DNA from: Marinomonas alcarazii
GTDB lineage: Bacteria; Pseudomonadota; Gammaproteobacteria; Pseudomonadales; Marinomonadaceae
Direction of reading: 5' to 3'
NCBI RefSeq assembly: GCF_003208215.1
Contig: NZ_QKLW01000004.1
Coordinates: 186,001-250,000, forward strand
Length of the DNA stretch: 64,000 nucleotides
Notes under the pieces: model-generated
What the model saw: the letters and a program-made list of their open reading frames with translations, nothing else
What the model was told of the DNA's origin: nothing
Databases searched by the model: none
Part shown: positions 1-9,297 of the stretch, in pieces
How positions within the stretch are numbered: the stretch's first letter is position 1
Layout: every line of letters begins with the position of its first letter
Position numbers and translations under genes: made by a program

Positions 1-1
1 G

Positions 2-361
2 GGCAATAATGGTTATACCCTTTCTGATTTAGACGTTACGACAGATGTGTATTTGAGTTTTGATGAGTATCTTGAGCAGGTTGAGCAAAGTGATATTCTT
101 ATTGATGTTGCTCAAAATAATCAGAGGGGTGTTACTTTACGAGTTGTTGAGGCTTTTTTTCAGAATAAAAAATTGATTACAACCAATCCTTATGTGGCTT
201 CGATGGATGGTTATTGTCCTGAAAATATATATATTTATGGAGAAGAAAGGCATAGAGCATTAAAGGAGTTTATAGAGACTCCTACGCATGTCGTAAAAGA
301 CTCTATAAAACGCCAATATACCTTGAAGCATTTATTGGAAAAAATGTTTGGGGGGTTCTAG
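2..361 (+). CDS. Glycosyltransferase-like protein, C-terminal fragment (5' end outside window)
   Basis: The reading frame is open from the left edge to a TAG at 359-361, so this is the last 119 or so residues of a longer protein. The visible part has a segment reading SDILIDVAQNNQRGVTLRVV followed by a stretch about a key residue becoming a liability of sugar transferases (EAFFQNKKLITTN) and NIYIYGE. This arrangement, a donor-site-like acidic patch and then 'E-A-x-x-x-x-K-K-L-I-T-T-N', resembles the end of LPS or capsule glycosyltransferase-like proteins. Its position next to heptose genes supports a role in surface polysaccharide. It converges on waaF with only 4 bases between the stops. The exact family is uncertain because the N-terminus is missing. 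Confidence 0.45.
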   Translation, partial: GNNGYTLSDLDVTTDVYLSFDEYLEQVEQSDILIDVAQNNQRGVTLRVVEAFFQNKKLITTNPYVASMDGYCPENIYIYGEERHRALKEFIETPTHVVKDSIKRQYTLKHLLEKMFGGF

Positions 362-365
362 TTAT

Positions 366-1370
366 CTATTCTAGATGAAGCTTTTCCATAACTTGTTCTG
401 GAGTGAGTTTATTCTGGCAATTTGTATGCCCTAAAGGGCAAGTTCGTTTGAAGCAAGGTGAACATTCTAGGTGTAAATTATGAATGGTCTTGTTTTCGGT
501 GAGTGGTGGCGTGAATAATTCACTGGTTGACCCATAAATTCCATGTACTTCTGTACCAACTGCAGCCGCTACATGCATCAATCCTGAATCATTGCTAACA
601 GCTTTTTCTGCGATTGCGAGTAAATCAATAGCATCGACTAATTGAGTTTTTCCACACAGGTTGATGGCATATTGGCCAAGATCCTTAACAATATTCTCGC
701 CATCTGTTTGGTCTTTTGGCCCGCCTAGTACCCAGATTTGATAGCCTGCCTTAATCGCTCTGTCTGCTAATTCATGGAAATAAGCGATTGGCCATTGCTT
801 AGATGGACCAAATTCTGCTCCAGCCATTAAGGCGATTGCTGGTCTGTTTGATAATTTATGCTGCTGATAGAGTTTTTTCTGATTCTCAGGGTCAACATGC
901 AGAACTGGATATGGCGTATTTGCTGGTGGATAGGCAAGCTCGTTAGGTAGACCTAAAGATGTAAAGCGTTTGACTGTTTGGTTTAGAATATTCTTATCTA
1001 ATTTGCGCCGTTCATTGATTAGTACAAAGCGTTGTTCACCAGTAAAGCCGACACGTTGCGGAATATTGGCAAAGAAAGGTACTAACGCTGACTTCCATGA
1101 GCGAGGCATCACAATAGCGCGATCATAGTGTTCAGTGCGAAGTGAGTGTCCGAGTTTTCGTCGAGTATTTATCCCCCATTCGCCATGTCCTGTGGGTAGG
1201 GTAATTGCATTACGAACTTCTGGCATCCTAGCTAATATAGGGGAAGACCATTTTGGCCCAATTACATCAATTATAGCTTCTTTGTCGCGCTGTTTTAGCG
1301 TAATAAAGAGGCTTTGAGCCATTACCATGTCACCAACCCAAGATGGGCCAACAATTAAATATTTAGCCAT
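366..1370 (-). CDS. waaF: ADP-heptose:LPS heptosyltransferase II
   Basis: This 334-residue protein matches the glycosyltransferase family 9 heptosyltransferases, which add the second L-glycero-D-manno-heptose to the LPS inner core on the cytoplasmic face of the inner membrane. The N-terminus has [15 protein letters not shown], the acceptor-side signature of WaaF. The C-terminal domain has [17 protein letters not shown] and [12 protein letters not shown], the ADP-heptose-binding region. Length is close to the usual 345 or so. Its ATG at 1370 overlaps the end of hldD by 8 bases, so the two are translationally coupled in an operon that makes and then uses ADP-heptose. WaaC (heptosyltransferase I) is not in the window. 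Confidence 0.92.
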   Translation of the reverse strand: MAKYLIVGPSWVGDMVMAQSLFITLKQRDKEAIIDVIGPKWSSPILARMPEVRNAITLPTGHGEWGINTRRKLGHSLRTEHYDRAIVMPRSWKSALVPFFANIPQRVGFTGEQRFVLINERRKLDKNILNQTVKRFTSLGLPNELAYPPANTPYPVLHVDPENQKKLYQQHKLSNRPAIALMAGAEFGPSKQWPIAYFHELADRAIKAGYQIWVLGGPKDQTDGENIVKDLGQYAINLCGKTQLVDAIDLLAIAEKAVSNDSGLMHVAAAVGTEVHGIYGSTSELFTPPLTENKTIHNLHLECSPCFKRTCPLGHTNCQNKLTPEQVMEKLHLE

Positions 1371-2310
1371 TCGAATCGAGCCAACCTAAGTAATCTTGAA
1401 CACCTTGAGCTAATCCTCGGAATTTGCCTTCATATCCAGCCTGGCGAAGCTTTGTTATGTCTGCTTCAGTAAAGCTTTGATAGGCCCCTTTTAAATGCTC
1501 AGGGAAAGGGATGTATTCAATTTCGCCTTTTCCATAATGCCCTATTACAGTTTCAGCTATCGTACGAAATGGCTCGGCTTTACCTGTACCTAGATTGAAA
1601 ATTCCTGACTTTTCTGGATTTTCTAGAAACCAAAGTTTGGTATTAACTAGGTCCTCTACGTAAATGAAGTCTCGGCTTTGGCCGCCAGCTTCGTAGCCGT
1701 CATAGGCGCCAAATAATTTGGGGTTTTCCCCGGCTAGAACTTGGTTGCGAAGATGAAAGGCCACACTGGCCATGCTGCCTTTATGTTGTTCGCGAGGGCC
1801 GTATACGTTGAAATAGCGGAAACCGACAATTTGACTTTGTGCGGTTGGTAAAGCAGCGCGGATGTACTGATCAAACTGAAACTTAGAGTAAGCGTACATA
1901 TTAAGTGGTTTCTCGTTTTGACGAGACTCTTGGAAAACAGGACCTGATCCATAAACGGATGCGGATGAAGCGTAAGAGAAAGGTGCGCCATGCTTTAAGC
2001 AAAAGTTTAATACGGCTTTTGAGTATTGATAGTTTACATCCATTACATACTTGCCATTCCATTCAGTGGTTGCCGAGCAAGCGCCTTCATGGAAAACTGC
2101 AGTAGGGATTATTCCCAAACTATCATCTTTTATTGCGTCTAAAAAGTCATACATATCCATGTAATCTGAAATATCAAGGTCTGATAGGTTTAGACACTTT
2201 TTTCCATCTGTCAGGTCATCAACCAAAAGGATATTTGTTATGCCCTTGTTGTTTAAGGCTTTGATGATGTTGCTGCCGATAAATCCGGCACCGCCAGTTA
2301 CTATGTACAT
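1363..2310 (-). CDS. hldD: ADP-L-glycero-D-manno-heptose 6-epimerase
   Basis: The protein has 315 residues, as expected for HldD, which converts ADP-D-glycero-D-manno-heptose to the L-glycero form used by heptosyltransferases. It is an extended short-chain dehydrogenase: the nucleotide-binding [10 protein letters not shown] loop is at residues 6-15, the VDDLTDG segment follows, and the YAYSKFQFD catalytic Tyr-Lys pair is near residue 140. [11 protein letters not shown] and [10 protein letters not shown] are further family signatures. It lies upstream of waaF in the same operon and overlaps it by 8 bases. The 55-base gap to the upstream AGE-family gene suggests co-transcription. Confidence 0.95.
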   Translation of the reverse strand: MYIVTGGAGFIGSNIIKALNNKGITNILLVDDLTDGKKCLNLSDLDISDYMDMYDFLDAIKDDSLGIIPTAVFHEGACSATTEWNGKYVMDVNYQYSKAVLNFCLKHGAPFSYASSASVYGSGPVFQESRQNEKPLNMYAYSKFQFDQYIRAALPTAQSQIVGFRYFNVYGPREQHKGSMASVAFHLRNQVLAGENPKLFGAYDGYEAGGQSRDFIYVEDLVNTKLWFLENPEKSGIFNLGTGKAEPFRTIAETVIGHYGKGEIEYIPFPEHLKGAYQSFTEADITKLRQAGYEGKFRGLAQGVQDYLGWLDSNG

Positions 2311-2365
2311 AATTTGTTTATCCTAATGTCTTGTCTAAGCTTGCTTCTAGAATGGTAAACTAAAT

Positions 2366-3514
2366 TCAGAAAGAGCTTTGGAAACCGTTGTTCGCTTTAG
2401 CCCATGCTATCACTTCTGTAAGGCCGAGAAAAATATGATAGTCACTGGTTCCAGGGAGTGGGAAGTCCTTTGCTGAGTTGTCTTCGTTAAGGTATTCATT
2501 CCAGCGTCCATTTGGGAGTAAATAGTATTGTTGCATAAAATTGATTGCCTTAACCAAGCGATCTACCTTTTCTTCTTTACCTATGGGCATAACAGTGATG
2601 GCTTTTAAATATTCAGTGATGGGCCAGATTCGCTTTTCCTTATCGAGAGGCTGATAAGTATTTCCATCTATTTGATTGTAAATTCCTCCATTTTCGGCGA
2701 GGCCATATCGGGTTGCCGTTAACCATAATTGCTGTGCTAAATCGGTATACTCTAAGCTGGGCACTATTTTATTTGCTTGAAAAAGCAGCCATACCCATTC
2801 GAAATGGTGCCCCGGCTCTACTTGGTGGCCTGTTTCAGGGTCAAGGCTCCAATCCGTACTAAAAAACTCACGAAGGGTTTTTGTTTCTTTGTGATAGAAG
2901 TGCTTGAGCGATAATGAAAGTAAATATTGGACGGTATTTCTATATTCTTCATCATGAGTGGCCTCAAAAGCTGCAATATAGCCCTCTAGTAAATGCATAT
3001 GAGGGTTTTGGCGTCGTACCTGTTTGATGTCTACTGGGTAGGACTCAAAAAAACCACCGGACTCAGATTGCATGTTTTCTAGTAAAAAACGATGTGTCTT
3101 TTTCATAAATTTAAGAGCACGATCGTCATTGGTTACAGCATAGTAGTGACTAAAAGACAGTAAGACAAAGGCCAGAGCATAAGCGTCTGAGTGCTTATCT
3201 TTTATAGATAAGTCGTCATTTAACGAAAAGATCCATCTATCCTCAATAAAGTAATGAGAGACGATAAAGTCGAATAGGGGAGTTAACTGTGCTTGCCATT
3301 CAGGCATGCTCTTAATCTGGCAGGCATGGCTAAAAGTATATAATTGACGGCATTGTGTTAGTAACCGTACACGACCAAGAGGGTTGTTTGTCCAGTTGTG
3401 ATTCATGCTTTCATAGCTATGACCATCTTCCTTGTTGATACCATAACGCGACCAATTGTTTAAAAGTTCTTCAAATAAGAACGATTGGCTAGATAGTAGA
3501 GCGGAATTCAGCAT
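2366..3514 (-). CDS. AGE-family sugar epimerase/isomerase
   Basis: This 382-residue protein belongs to the N-acylglucosamine 2-epimerase (AGE) superfamily, (alpha/alpha)6-barrel enzymes that epimerise or isomerise sugars, such as GlcNAc 2-epimerase, mannose isomerase (YihS) or cellobiose epimerase. Visible family motifs are RRQNPHMHLLEGYIAAFEAT in the middle, then EPGHHFEWVWLLF; the conserved His and Glu residues of these motifs line the active site in known members. There is no signal peptide. It is the first gene of the leftward hldD-waaF operon and is divergent from hldE. Substrate cannot be read from sequence; the context favours mannose- or heptose-type sugars for LPS. Confidence 0.75.
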   Translation of the reverse strand: MLNSALLSSQSFLFEELLNNWSRYGINKEDGHSYESMNHNWTNNPLGRVRLLTQCRQLYTFSHACQIKSMPEWQAQLTPLFDFIVSHYFIEDRWIFSLNDDLSIKDKHSDAYALAFVLLSFSHYYAVTNDDRALKFMKKTHRFLLENMQSESGGFFESYPVDIKQVRRQNPHMHLLEGYIAAFEATHDEEYRNTVQYLLSLSLKHFYHKETKTLREFFSTDWSLDPETGHQVEPGHHFEWVWLLFQANKIVPSLEYTDLAQQLWLTATRYGLAENGGIYNQIDGNTYQPLDKEKRIWPITEYLKAITVMPIGKEEKVDRLVKAINFMQQYYLLPNGRWNEYLNEDNSAKDFPLPGTSDYHIFLGLTEVIAWAKANNGFQSSF

Positions 3515-3610
3515 TGTGTAAAAGCCTTATTTCGTATGTTTTAGGTATGTCCAACTTGGCAGAGTAGTATGATAAGATGAGTGCCTCTAAAAATCGATTA
3601 TTATGTGGCT

Positions 3611-5038
3611 ATGAACTCTTCGTATCTAAACTTTAAAGATAAACGCATCCTTGTTGTTGGTGATGTAATGCTGGACCGCTATTGGCATGGTGGTACCTCG
3701 CGTATTTCTCCAGAAGCCCCTGTTCAAGTGGTCAAAGTATCTAATATTGAAGACAGACCAGGTGGTGCTGCAAACGTTGCACTTGGTTTGGCTAAACTGG
3801 GTGTGCCTGTAACACTTGTCGGCGTGGTTGGTAATGATGAAAATGCCGATATATTAGCCAGTAGTTTAGAAAAGGCCGGCGTTAAATGTCGTTTTGTTCG
3901 ATCTGAAACCTTGCCGACTATCACCAAGCTGCGAGTAATGAGCCGCCATCAGCAGCTTATTCGTTTGGATTTTGAAGAACGTGAAGACAGCCTTTCGCAG
4001 AATCAAGAATTGGCCCAAGTGGTTACAGAGTGCTTACCTGAATCTGACGCTGTTATTTTTTCTGATTATGCGAAAGGGTGTTTAGCAGATGTTCAGGCAT
4101 TAATAAAATTATCTAATGCCGCTAAAGTACCTAGTTTCGTTGACCCTAAAGGCAATGATTTCTCTATTTATCAAGGTGCTACCTTGGTTAAGCCTAACTT
4201 GCTTGAATTTGAAACTATTGTTGGTAAGTGTCATTCAACGAAAGAGCTGGAAGAAAAAGCCAATGTTTTGCGAGAGCAATTTGGCTGGAAGGCTTTGTTG
4301 GTGACACGTGGAGAAGATGGCCTTATTTTATTGAGTGAGGGTAAACCGCCTTTTTCACTGGCTACAGCGGCTAAAGAGGTTTTTGATGTTACTGGTGCAG
4401 GCGATACCGTAATAGCAGTCTTGACCGCTGTTTATGTGACTAGTAAGCGTTTTATTGACGCTGTTGAATATGCGAATCAAGCCGCTGGTTATGTTGTCGG
4501 CAAGCTCGGAACAGCAACGATTAGTGCTGAACGACTTGAAGCTATTATGTTTCAACGTTCGCATAGCTCTAATTTTGGCGTACTTTCTCCTGAAGACTTG
4601 CTTGAGCAAATTAAACTGGCGCAAATGAACGGTGAAAAAATCGTTTTTACGAATGGATGTTTCGATATTCTTCATCCGGGACATATTGCTTATATGAAAC
4701 AAGCAAAGGCACTAGGTGATCGTTTAATTGTTGCTGTTAATACGGATGCATCTGTTAAGCGTCTCAAAGGAGAAAAGCGCCCGATCAATAACCTAATCCA
4801 TCGTATGTCTGTACTCGAAGGAGTTGGGGCGATTGATTGGGTGACATGGTTTGATGAAAACACACCAAAAGAAATTATTGAATATTTAACACCAGATGTT
4901 TTAGTTAAAGGTGGGGATTACTCCATAGAAACAATCGTTGGTGCTGATCATGTTTTAGCTCATGGTGGTGACGTTAAAGTGCTGACCTTTGTTGATGGTT
5001 ATTCAACCACCTCAATCATAGAAAAAGCGAATTTATAA
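3611..5038 (+). CDS. hldE: Bifunctional heptose-7-phosphate kinase / heptose-1-phosphate adenylyltransferase
   Basis: HldE carries out two steps of ADP-heptose synthesis. The N-terminal PfkB/ribokinase domain (about residues 1-315) shows VVGDVMLDRYW, the GGAANVA loop and the DVTGAGDTV catalytic segment. The C-terminal nucleotidyltransferase domain shows VFTNGCFDILHPGHIAYMKQ, with the HxGH motif. I chose the ATG at 3611, giving 475 residues, because E. coli HldE (477 residues) has about 12 residues before the VVGDV strand. An upstream GTG at 3581 would add 10 residues. The stop touches the ATG of msbA, so hldE-msbA-waaA form one operon. Confidence 0.94.
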   Translation: MNSSYLNFKDKRILVVGDVMLDRYWHGGTSRISPEAPVQVVKVSNIEDRPGGAANVALGLAKLGVPVTLVGVVGNDENADILASSLEKAGVKCRFVRSETLPTITKLRVMSRHQQLIRLDFEEREDSLSQNQELAQVVTECLPESDAVIFSDYAKGCLADVQALIKLSNAAKVPSFVDPKGNDFSIYQGATLVKPNLLEFETIVGKCHSTKELEEKANVLREQFGWKALLVTRGEDGLILLSEGKPPFSLATAAKEVFDVTGAGDTVIAVLTAVYVTSKRFIDAVEYANQAAGYVVGKLGTATISAERLEAIMFQRSHSSNFGVLSPEDLLEQIKLAQMNGEKIVFTNGCFDILHPGHIAYMKQAKALGDRLIVAVNTDASVKRLKGEKRPINNLIHRMSVLEGVGAIDWVTWFDENTPKEIIEYLTPDVLVKGGDYSIETIVGADHVLAHGGDVKVLTFVDGYSTTSIIEKANL

Positions 5039-6823
5039 ATGCAAGACAAAGATAATGGTGAGGCTCTACCTCAAAAGGTGCCTGTATCTGGCATGAAGAT
5101 TTATTTTCGTTTGTTGGGGTATGTGCGATCTTCTTGGTTCTATTTAGTGCTAAGTGTTATTGGTTATGTAATTTACGCAGCGATGGAACCTGCTTTGGCT
5201 GCCTTGTTAAAGCATATTGTTGATATTGTTTCCGCTGGTAGTATTTCAGAAAGCCGCCTGTTGATACCTATTGCTATTTTAGGTGTATTCATTGCAAGAG
5301 GGATAGGTACTTTTTTGGGTAACTATTTTATGGCAAAAGTGGCTAACAACGTTGTATTCGATTTGCGAACTAGTATGTTTGACAAATTGGTATTGTTGCC
5401 ATCTAACTATTATCACTCGATTCCCACAGGGAGATTATTAGCTAAGTTAACTTATGATACAGAGCAGGTCATTGGCTCTATCACACAAGCAATACGTGTC
5501 CTTTTGCGTGAGGGGTTAACAGTTGTTGGGTTGTTCAGTTATATGATTTATATGAATTGGCGCCTTTCTTTATTATTTTTGGTGGTTGTTCCTCTGATTG
5601 GCTTGGTGGTGTCCTACGCTTCTAAACGTTTTCGTAAATTGAGTACACGAATTCAAAATGCTATGGGTGGTGTAACTGACGTCGCATCTGAAGCGATTAA
5701 AGGCCATGAAGTAGTCAAAATATTTGGCGGTAGTCATTACGAGACCGAGCGATTTAATAAAGCTGCGCATGAAAATCGACGTTCGCAGTTAAAAATGGAA
5801 ATGACTAAGTCCCTTAATATTCCAATTGTGCAATTTATTCTTGCTTTGATGATGGCTGTTTTAATCTGGCTCGCCTTGAGTCCTTCGATCAGCTCTCATA
5901 TGTCTCCGGGGGATTTTATCGCATTTCTGACCGCGGCAGGTATGTTGGGTAAACCTGTGCGTCAGTTGACGGATGTAAATAGCATTTTGCAAAAAGGCAT
6001 TGCAGCCTCGTACAGTATTTTTGATTTCCTCGATATGGAAGAGGAAGTGGATAACGGTACAGTATCGATTGACCGCTTAAAAGGAAATATTGAGTGGCGT
6101 TCTATGTCTTTCACATACCCAGGTGCAGATAAAAAAGCCTTGAAGAATATTAACTTATCATTGCCAGCTGGTAAGACTCTGGCTTTGGTAGGGCGGTCTG
6201 GTAGCGGAAAGTCTACGATGGCTAATTTGATTCCGCGTTTTTATAATTTTGAAGACGGCAGCATTAATATTGATGGTGTTTCCATCAATGATTATAAGTT
6301 GACGGAATTGCGTTCTAATATTGCTTTAGTTAACCAACAAGTCGTTTTGTTCAATGGTACAATTCGCGAAAATATTGCTTATGGCCACTTAAGTGATGCT
6401 GACGATGACGCTGTAATTGATGCCGCGAAAGCAGCGAATGCTTGGGGTTTTATTCAAGAGCTTGATCATGGCTTAGATACTATGGTTGGTGAAAATGGTG
6501 TATTGCTTTCTGGTGGTCAACGTCAGCGTATAGCCATTGCGCGAGCTATTTTGAAAAATGCGCCAATTTTAATTCTAGATGAGGCTACTTCAGCATTGGA
6601 TACGGAATCTGAACGAGCCATTCAGGCCGCTTTAGATGGCTTGATGGAAAATCGTACAACGATTGCTATTGCTCATCGATTATCAACCATTGAAAACGCC
6701 GATATTATTGCAGTGGTTGACCATGGGGAAATTATTGAGCAAGGCTCCCATAGTGAGTTGTTGGCGATGAACGGAGCTTACGCTCAACTTCACAATCAGC
6801 AGTTTAGTGAGACGACAGCCTAA
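5039..6823 (+). CDS. msbA: Lipid A-core flippase, ABC transporter
   Basis: This 594-residue half-transporter has an N-terminal six-helix membrane domain (about residues 25-330) fused to an ATPase domain. The ATPase has the Walker A loop GRSGSGKST, the signature LSGGQRQR, the Walker B stretch ILILDEATSALD and the switch histidine in IAIAHRLST. Homodimers flip core-lipid A across the inner membrane. The length and the LPS-gene neighbours distinguish it from generic exporters. The start ATG follows the hldE stop with no gap, and waaA begins 3 bases after its stop. Confidence 0.93.
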   Translation: MQDKDNGEALPQKVPVSGMKIYFRLLGYVRSSWFYLVLSVIGYVIYAAMEPALAALLKHIVDIVSAGSISESRLLIPIAILGVFIARGIGTFLGNYFMAKVANNVVFDLRTSMFDKLVLLPSNYYHSIPTGRLLAKLTYDTEQVIGSITQAIRVLLREGLTVVGLFSYMIYMNWRLSLLFLVVVPLIGLVVSYASKRFRKLSTRIQNAMGGVTDVASEAIKGHEVVKIFGGSHYETERFNKAAHENRRSQLKMEMTKSLNIPIVQFILALMMAVLIWLALSPSISSHMSPGDFIAFLTAAGMLGKPVRQLTDVNSILQKGIAASYSIFDFLDMEEEVDNGTVSIDRLKGNIEWRSMSFTYPGADKKALKNINLSLPAGKTLALVGRSGSGKSTMANLIPRFYNFEDGSINIDGVSINDYKLTELRSNIALVNQQVVLFNGTIRENIAYGHLSDADDDAVIDAAKAANAWGFIQELDHGLDTMVGENGVLLSGGQRQRIAIARAILKNAPILILDEATSALDTESERAIQAALDGLMENRTTIAIAHRLSTIENADIIAVVDHGEIIEQGSHSELLAMNGAYAQLHNQQFSETTA

Positions 6824-6825
6824 TT

Positions 6826-8052
6826 ATGTGGCTTTACCGTATTCTGATTCATATCTTTTCGCCGCTTGTGCTGTTGAAAATTCGACGTTTTAAAAAAGAC
6901 TATGCGAATTATAGAGCGAATGAAGCATTTGGCTTTTGGCCCTCAGTAGAAGCCGATTTATGGATTCATTGTGCGTCTGTGGGTGAGGTGCTTGCCGTTC
7001 GCCCTTTAGTGCTTCAGTGGCGTGAAAAGTGTCCTACGAAAAAGTTATTAATTACTACTATGACCCCAACGGGTGCCGAACAAGTGGTTAAAACTTTTCC
7101 TTTTGCAGAGCATCGATATCTGCCTATGGATTGGCGTTCTAGTGTAAAAAGAGCGCTTAAAAAACTTTCCTGTAAGCACCTTCTGGTTGTTGAAACTGAG
7201 CTTTGGCCGAATTTATTACAACTCGCAAAACAACGTGGGTTGCGAGTAGAAGTGCTAAATGCTCGATTAAGTGAACGTTCTTTTCAACGCTACCAGAAGT
7301 TCTCAATTATCTCGCGTCCTTTATTCGCTTTGCCTGATTGCTTTTTGGCTCATGCGCAAGCGGATGCTGTGCGCTTTGAGGCGATGGGGGCAAAGAGAGT
7401 GCTTGTCACAGGAAGTATTAAATTTGATCTTGCTGTTCCTCCTGAAGTATTTCAGGCTAATTGGCGTAGTCAGCTAGGCTCTCGATTTGTTTGGGTGGGA
7501 GGCAGTACTCATCAGGGTGAAGATGAATTGCTTTTGCGTATTCACAAAGCCTTGTTGGAAAAGCAACCTGATGCGTTATTAATATTGGTTCCGCGTCATC
7601 CGGAACGGTTTGAAGCGGTGAAAGCGTTGGCAGAGCAATCTTTTGAACGTGTAGCATTGCGTAGTCAAACCCCACCAGATCAATGGCGTCAGTTTGATGT
7701 CGTGATAGGTGACTCTATGGGAGAGCTGATGTATTACTATCAGGCAGCTGATATCGCTTTTGTTGGCGGTAGCTTGATTAAACGGGGTGGCCATAATCCT
7801 ATTGAACCGGCCTTACTTGGTAAAGCGATTTTGGTTGGTCCATATACGTTCAACTTTCTGGATATTACCGAACAGCTTCTACAAGTAAACGGTGCCATTC
7901 GTTGTCAGGATGAGGCACAGTTAGAAAAAGTGGTTGTGGATCTTGCTGGGCAATCGTCTCAACGATTCCGGCTTGGTCAGTCGGCATTACGTTTCGCTGA
8001 AAAAAATCAAGGTGCTGTGACGAGAGTGCTTAGCGAAATAGACTTCCGTTAA
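6826..8052 (+). CDS. waaA: 3-deoxy-D-manno-octulosonic acid (Kdo) transferase
   Basis: WaaA transfers Kdo from CMP-Kdo to lipid A precursor. The protein is 408 residues, slightly short of E. coli's 425. The N-terminus has a single hydrophobic anchor (ILIHIFSPLVLLKI). Family motifs seen are WIHCASVGEV near residue 46, with the conserved acidic residue of the acceptor site, LLVVETELWPNLL, VGGSTHQGEDELLL, LVPRHPERF, GDSMGELMYYY and FVGGSLIKRGGHNPIEPA. Last gene of the hldE-msbA-waaA operon; the next 220 bases hold a promoter and a TPP riboswitch for an unrelated operon. Confidence 0.93.
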   Translation: MWLYRILIHIFSPLVLLKIRRFKKDYANYRANEAFGFWPSVEADLWIHCASVGEVLAVRPLVLQWREKCPTKKLLITTMTPTGAEQVVKTFPFAEHRYLPMDWRSSVKRALKKLSCKHLLVVETELWPNLLQLAKQRGLRVEVLNARLSERSFQRYQKFSIISRPLFALPDCFLAHAQADAVRFEAMGAKRVLVTGSIKFDLAVPPEVFQANWRSQLGSRFVWVGGSTHQGEDELLLRIHKALLEKQPDALLILVPRHPERFEAVKALAEQSFERVALRSQTPPDQWRQFDVVIGDSMGELMYYYQAADIAFVGGSLIKRGGHNPIEPALLGKAILVGPYTFNFLDITEQLLQVNGAIRCQDEAQLEKVVVDLAGQSSQRFRLGQSALRFAEKNQGAVTRVLSEIDFR

Positions 8053-8067
8053 GCGACTCTTTACAAT
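8039..8067 (+). promoter_or_regulatory. Candidate sigma-70 promoter of thiBPQ
   Basis: TAGACT at 8039-8044 and TACAAT at 8062-8067 are separated by 17 bases. Transcription would begin near 8074, just before the first paired base of the TPP riboswitch at 8078. The -35 element lies in the last codons of waaA. The fit with the riboswitch start is the main support. Confidence 0.5.
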
Positions 8068-8077
8068 AAGCGCTCAA

Positions 8078-8184
8078 TATCTCATGGGGTGTTCTAGTGT
8101 TTAGTCAATGCTAGAGCTGAGAAGCAGATTTTCTGCTAACCCACCGAACCTGATCCAGATCATGCTGGCGTAGGAATCGAGATA
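8078..8184 (+). promoter_or_regulatory. TPP riboswitch (THI element)
   Basis: The closing P1 stem is a perfect 6-base pairing, TATCTC at 8078-8083 with GAGATA at 8179-8184. Inside are the universal THI-box pieces: GGGGTG at 8086-8091, CTGAGA at 8117-8122, ACCC at 8139-8142 and GAACCTGATCCAGATCATGC followed by TGGCGTAGGA. The riboswitch binds thiamine pyrophosphate and normally lowers expression of downstream thiamine genes when TPP is plentiful. It precedes thiBPQ, a thiamine importer, which fits exactly. Confidence 0.95.
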
Positions 8185-8246
8185 GCAAGTGAAATAACTG
8201 ACACTCGTTGTCATTAACCATCATACTTGCCGTTTCCCCTGTACGC

Positions 8247-8267
8247 CGCTCACTTATTTTAGGAGCG
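8247..8267 (+). promoter_or_regulatory. Hairpin masking the thiB ribosome binding site
   Basis: CGCTC at 8247-8251 can pair with GAGCG at 8263-8267, burying the AGGAG Shine-Dalgarno at 8261-8265 of thiB. An upstream AAGTGA (8188-8193), next to the riboswitch P1, can pair with TCACTT (8250-8255), which overlaps the 5' arm and would free the ribosome site. There is no U-tract, so translational rather than transcriptional control is the likelier output. This is a structural inference by eye. Confidence 0.5.
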
Positions 8268-8272
8268 ACACT

Positions 8273-9286
8273 TTGCAATTACTTTCGTTAACCTCTACTT
8301 TATCCGCTTCATTTATTGCTTTTGGCCTTACCATTTCGCCTGTGGCTTTATCAGCAGACACCTTGAATGTTTATACCTATGATGCCTTTGCATCTGATTG
8401 GGGCCCGGGCCCTAAGATAAAAGCTAACTTTGAAAAAGAGTGTGCTTGCGAAGTCAATTTCGTTGCATTGGATTCTTCAGGGGGGATTTTATCTAGAGCG
8501 CAGCTTGAAGGGAAATCGTCTCAAGCGGACGTGCTTTTGGGGTTAGACCTTAACCTAATGGAGGCTGCGAAAGACACTGGTCTGCTGGCAAATCATTCTG
8601 TTGATACTTCTGCTGTGACGATTGATGGCGGTTGGTCTGATAACATCTTTGTGCCATTTGATCAGGGGCATTTTGCTTTTGTGTACAATTCTGAAACGCT
8701 TTCAAATCCACCAACCAGTTTGAAAGACGTAGTAGACAATCAAGACCTTCGAGTTATTTATCAAGACCCACGAACCAGTACCCCAGGTTTAGGTTTATTG
8801 TTGTGGATGAAGTCTGTGTATGGTGATGAGGCAGCTGATGCTTGGGAGCGTTTAGCAAGTCATACCGTTACTGTGACGAAAGGTTGGTCTGACGCTTATG
8901 GTTTGTTTTTGAAAGGTGAGGCGGATGTCGTGTTGAGCTATACGACTTCTCCTGCATACCACATTGTGGCCGAAGGAGAGGAAAAGTATAAAGCAGCCTC
9001 TGCCAGTGAAGGGCTTTATCCACAAATTGAAGTGGCTGCAATGATGAAAGACGCGCCTAATCCTGCGTTGGCTAAGCGTTTTATGCAGTTTATTCTGCAG
9101 CCAGGTTTCCAATCGACTGTAGCGACAGGAAACTGGATGCTGCCAGTTGTTAAGCTGGATGAAAAGTTACCATCCGCATTTGATAATGCTTTAAAGCCTA
9201 CTAAGAGCTTGGTTCTGCCTGCGAAAGACGTTGCACAAAACCGTAAGGCTTGGATTGATGAATGGTTGAATGCGACAACGCGATAA
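8273..9286 (+). CDS. thiB: Thiamine ABC transporter, periplasmic binding protein
   Basis: This 337-residue protein has a signal peptide (about residues 1-28, cut near ALSA-DTLNVY) followed by a type-2 periplasmic binding fold. DTLNVYTYDAFASDWGPGP is the typical start of mature ThiB/TbpA, and the segment with DPRTSTPGLGLLLWM belongs to the same family. It captures thiamine, TMP or TPP in the periplasm for ThiP-ThiQ. Translation most likely starts at the TTG at 8273, since AGGAG lies 7 bases upstream and no ATG fits. It is the first gene after the TPP riboswitch. Confidence 0.93.
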   Translation: MQLLSLTSTLSASFIAFGLTISPVALSADTLNVYTYDAFASDWGPGPKIKANFEKECACEVNFVALDSSGGILSRAQLEGKSSQADVLLGLDLNLMEAAKDTGLLANHSVDTSAVTIDGGWSDNIFVPFDQGHFAFVYNSETLSNPPTSLKDVVDNQDLRVIYQDPRTSTPGLGLLLWMKSVYGDEAADAWERLASHTVTVTKGWSDAYGLFLKGEADVVLSYTTSPAYHIVAEGEEKYKAASASEGLYPQIEVAAMMKDAPNPALAKRFMQFILQPGFQSTVATGNWMLPVVKLDEKLPSAFDNALKPTKSLVLPAKDVAQNRKAWIDEWLNATTR

Positions 9287-9297
9287 CAGGAACTAAT

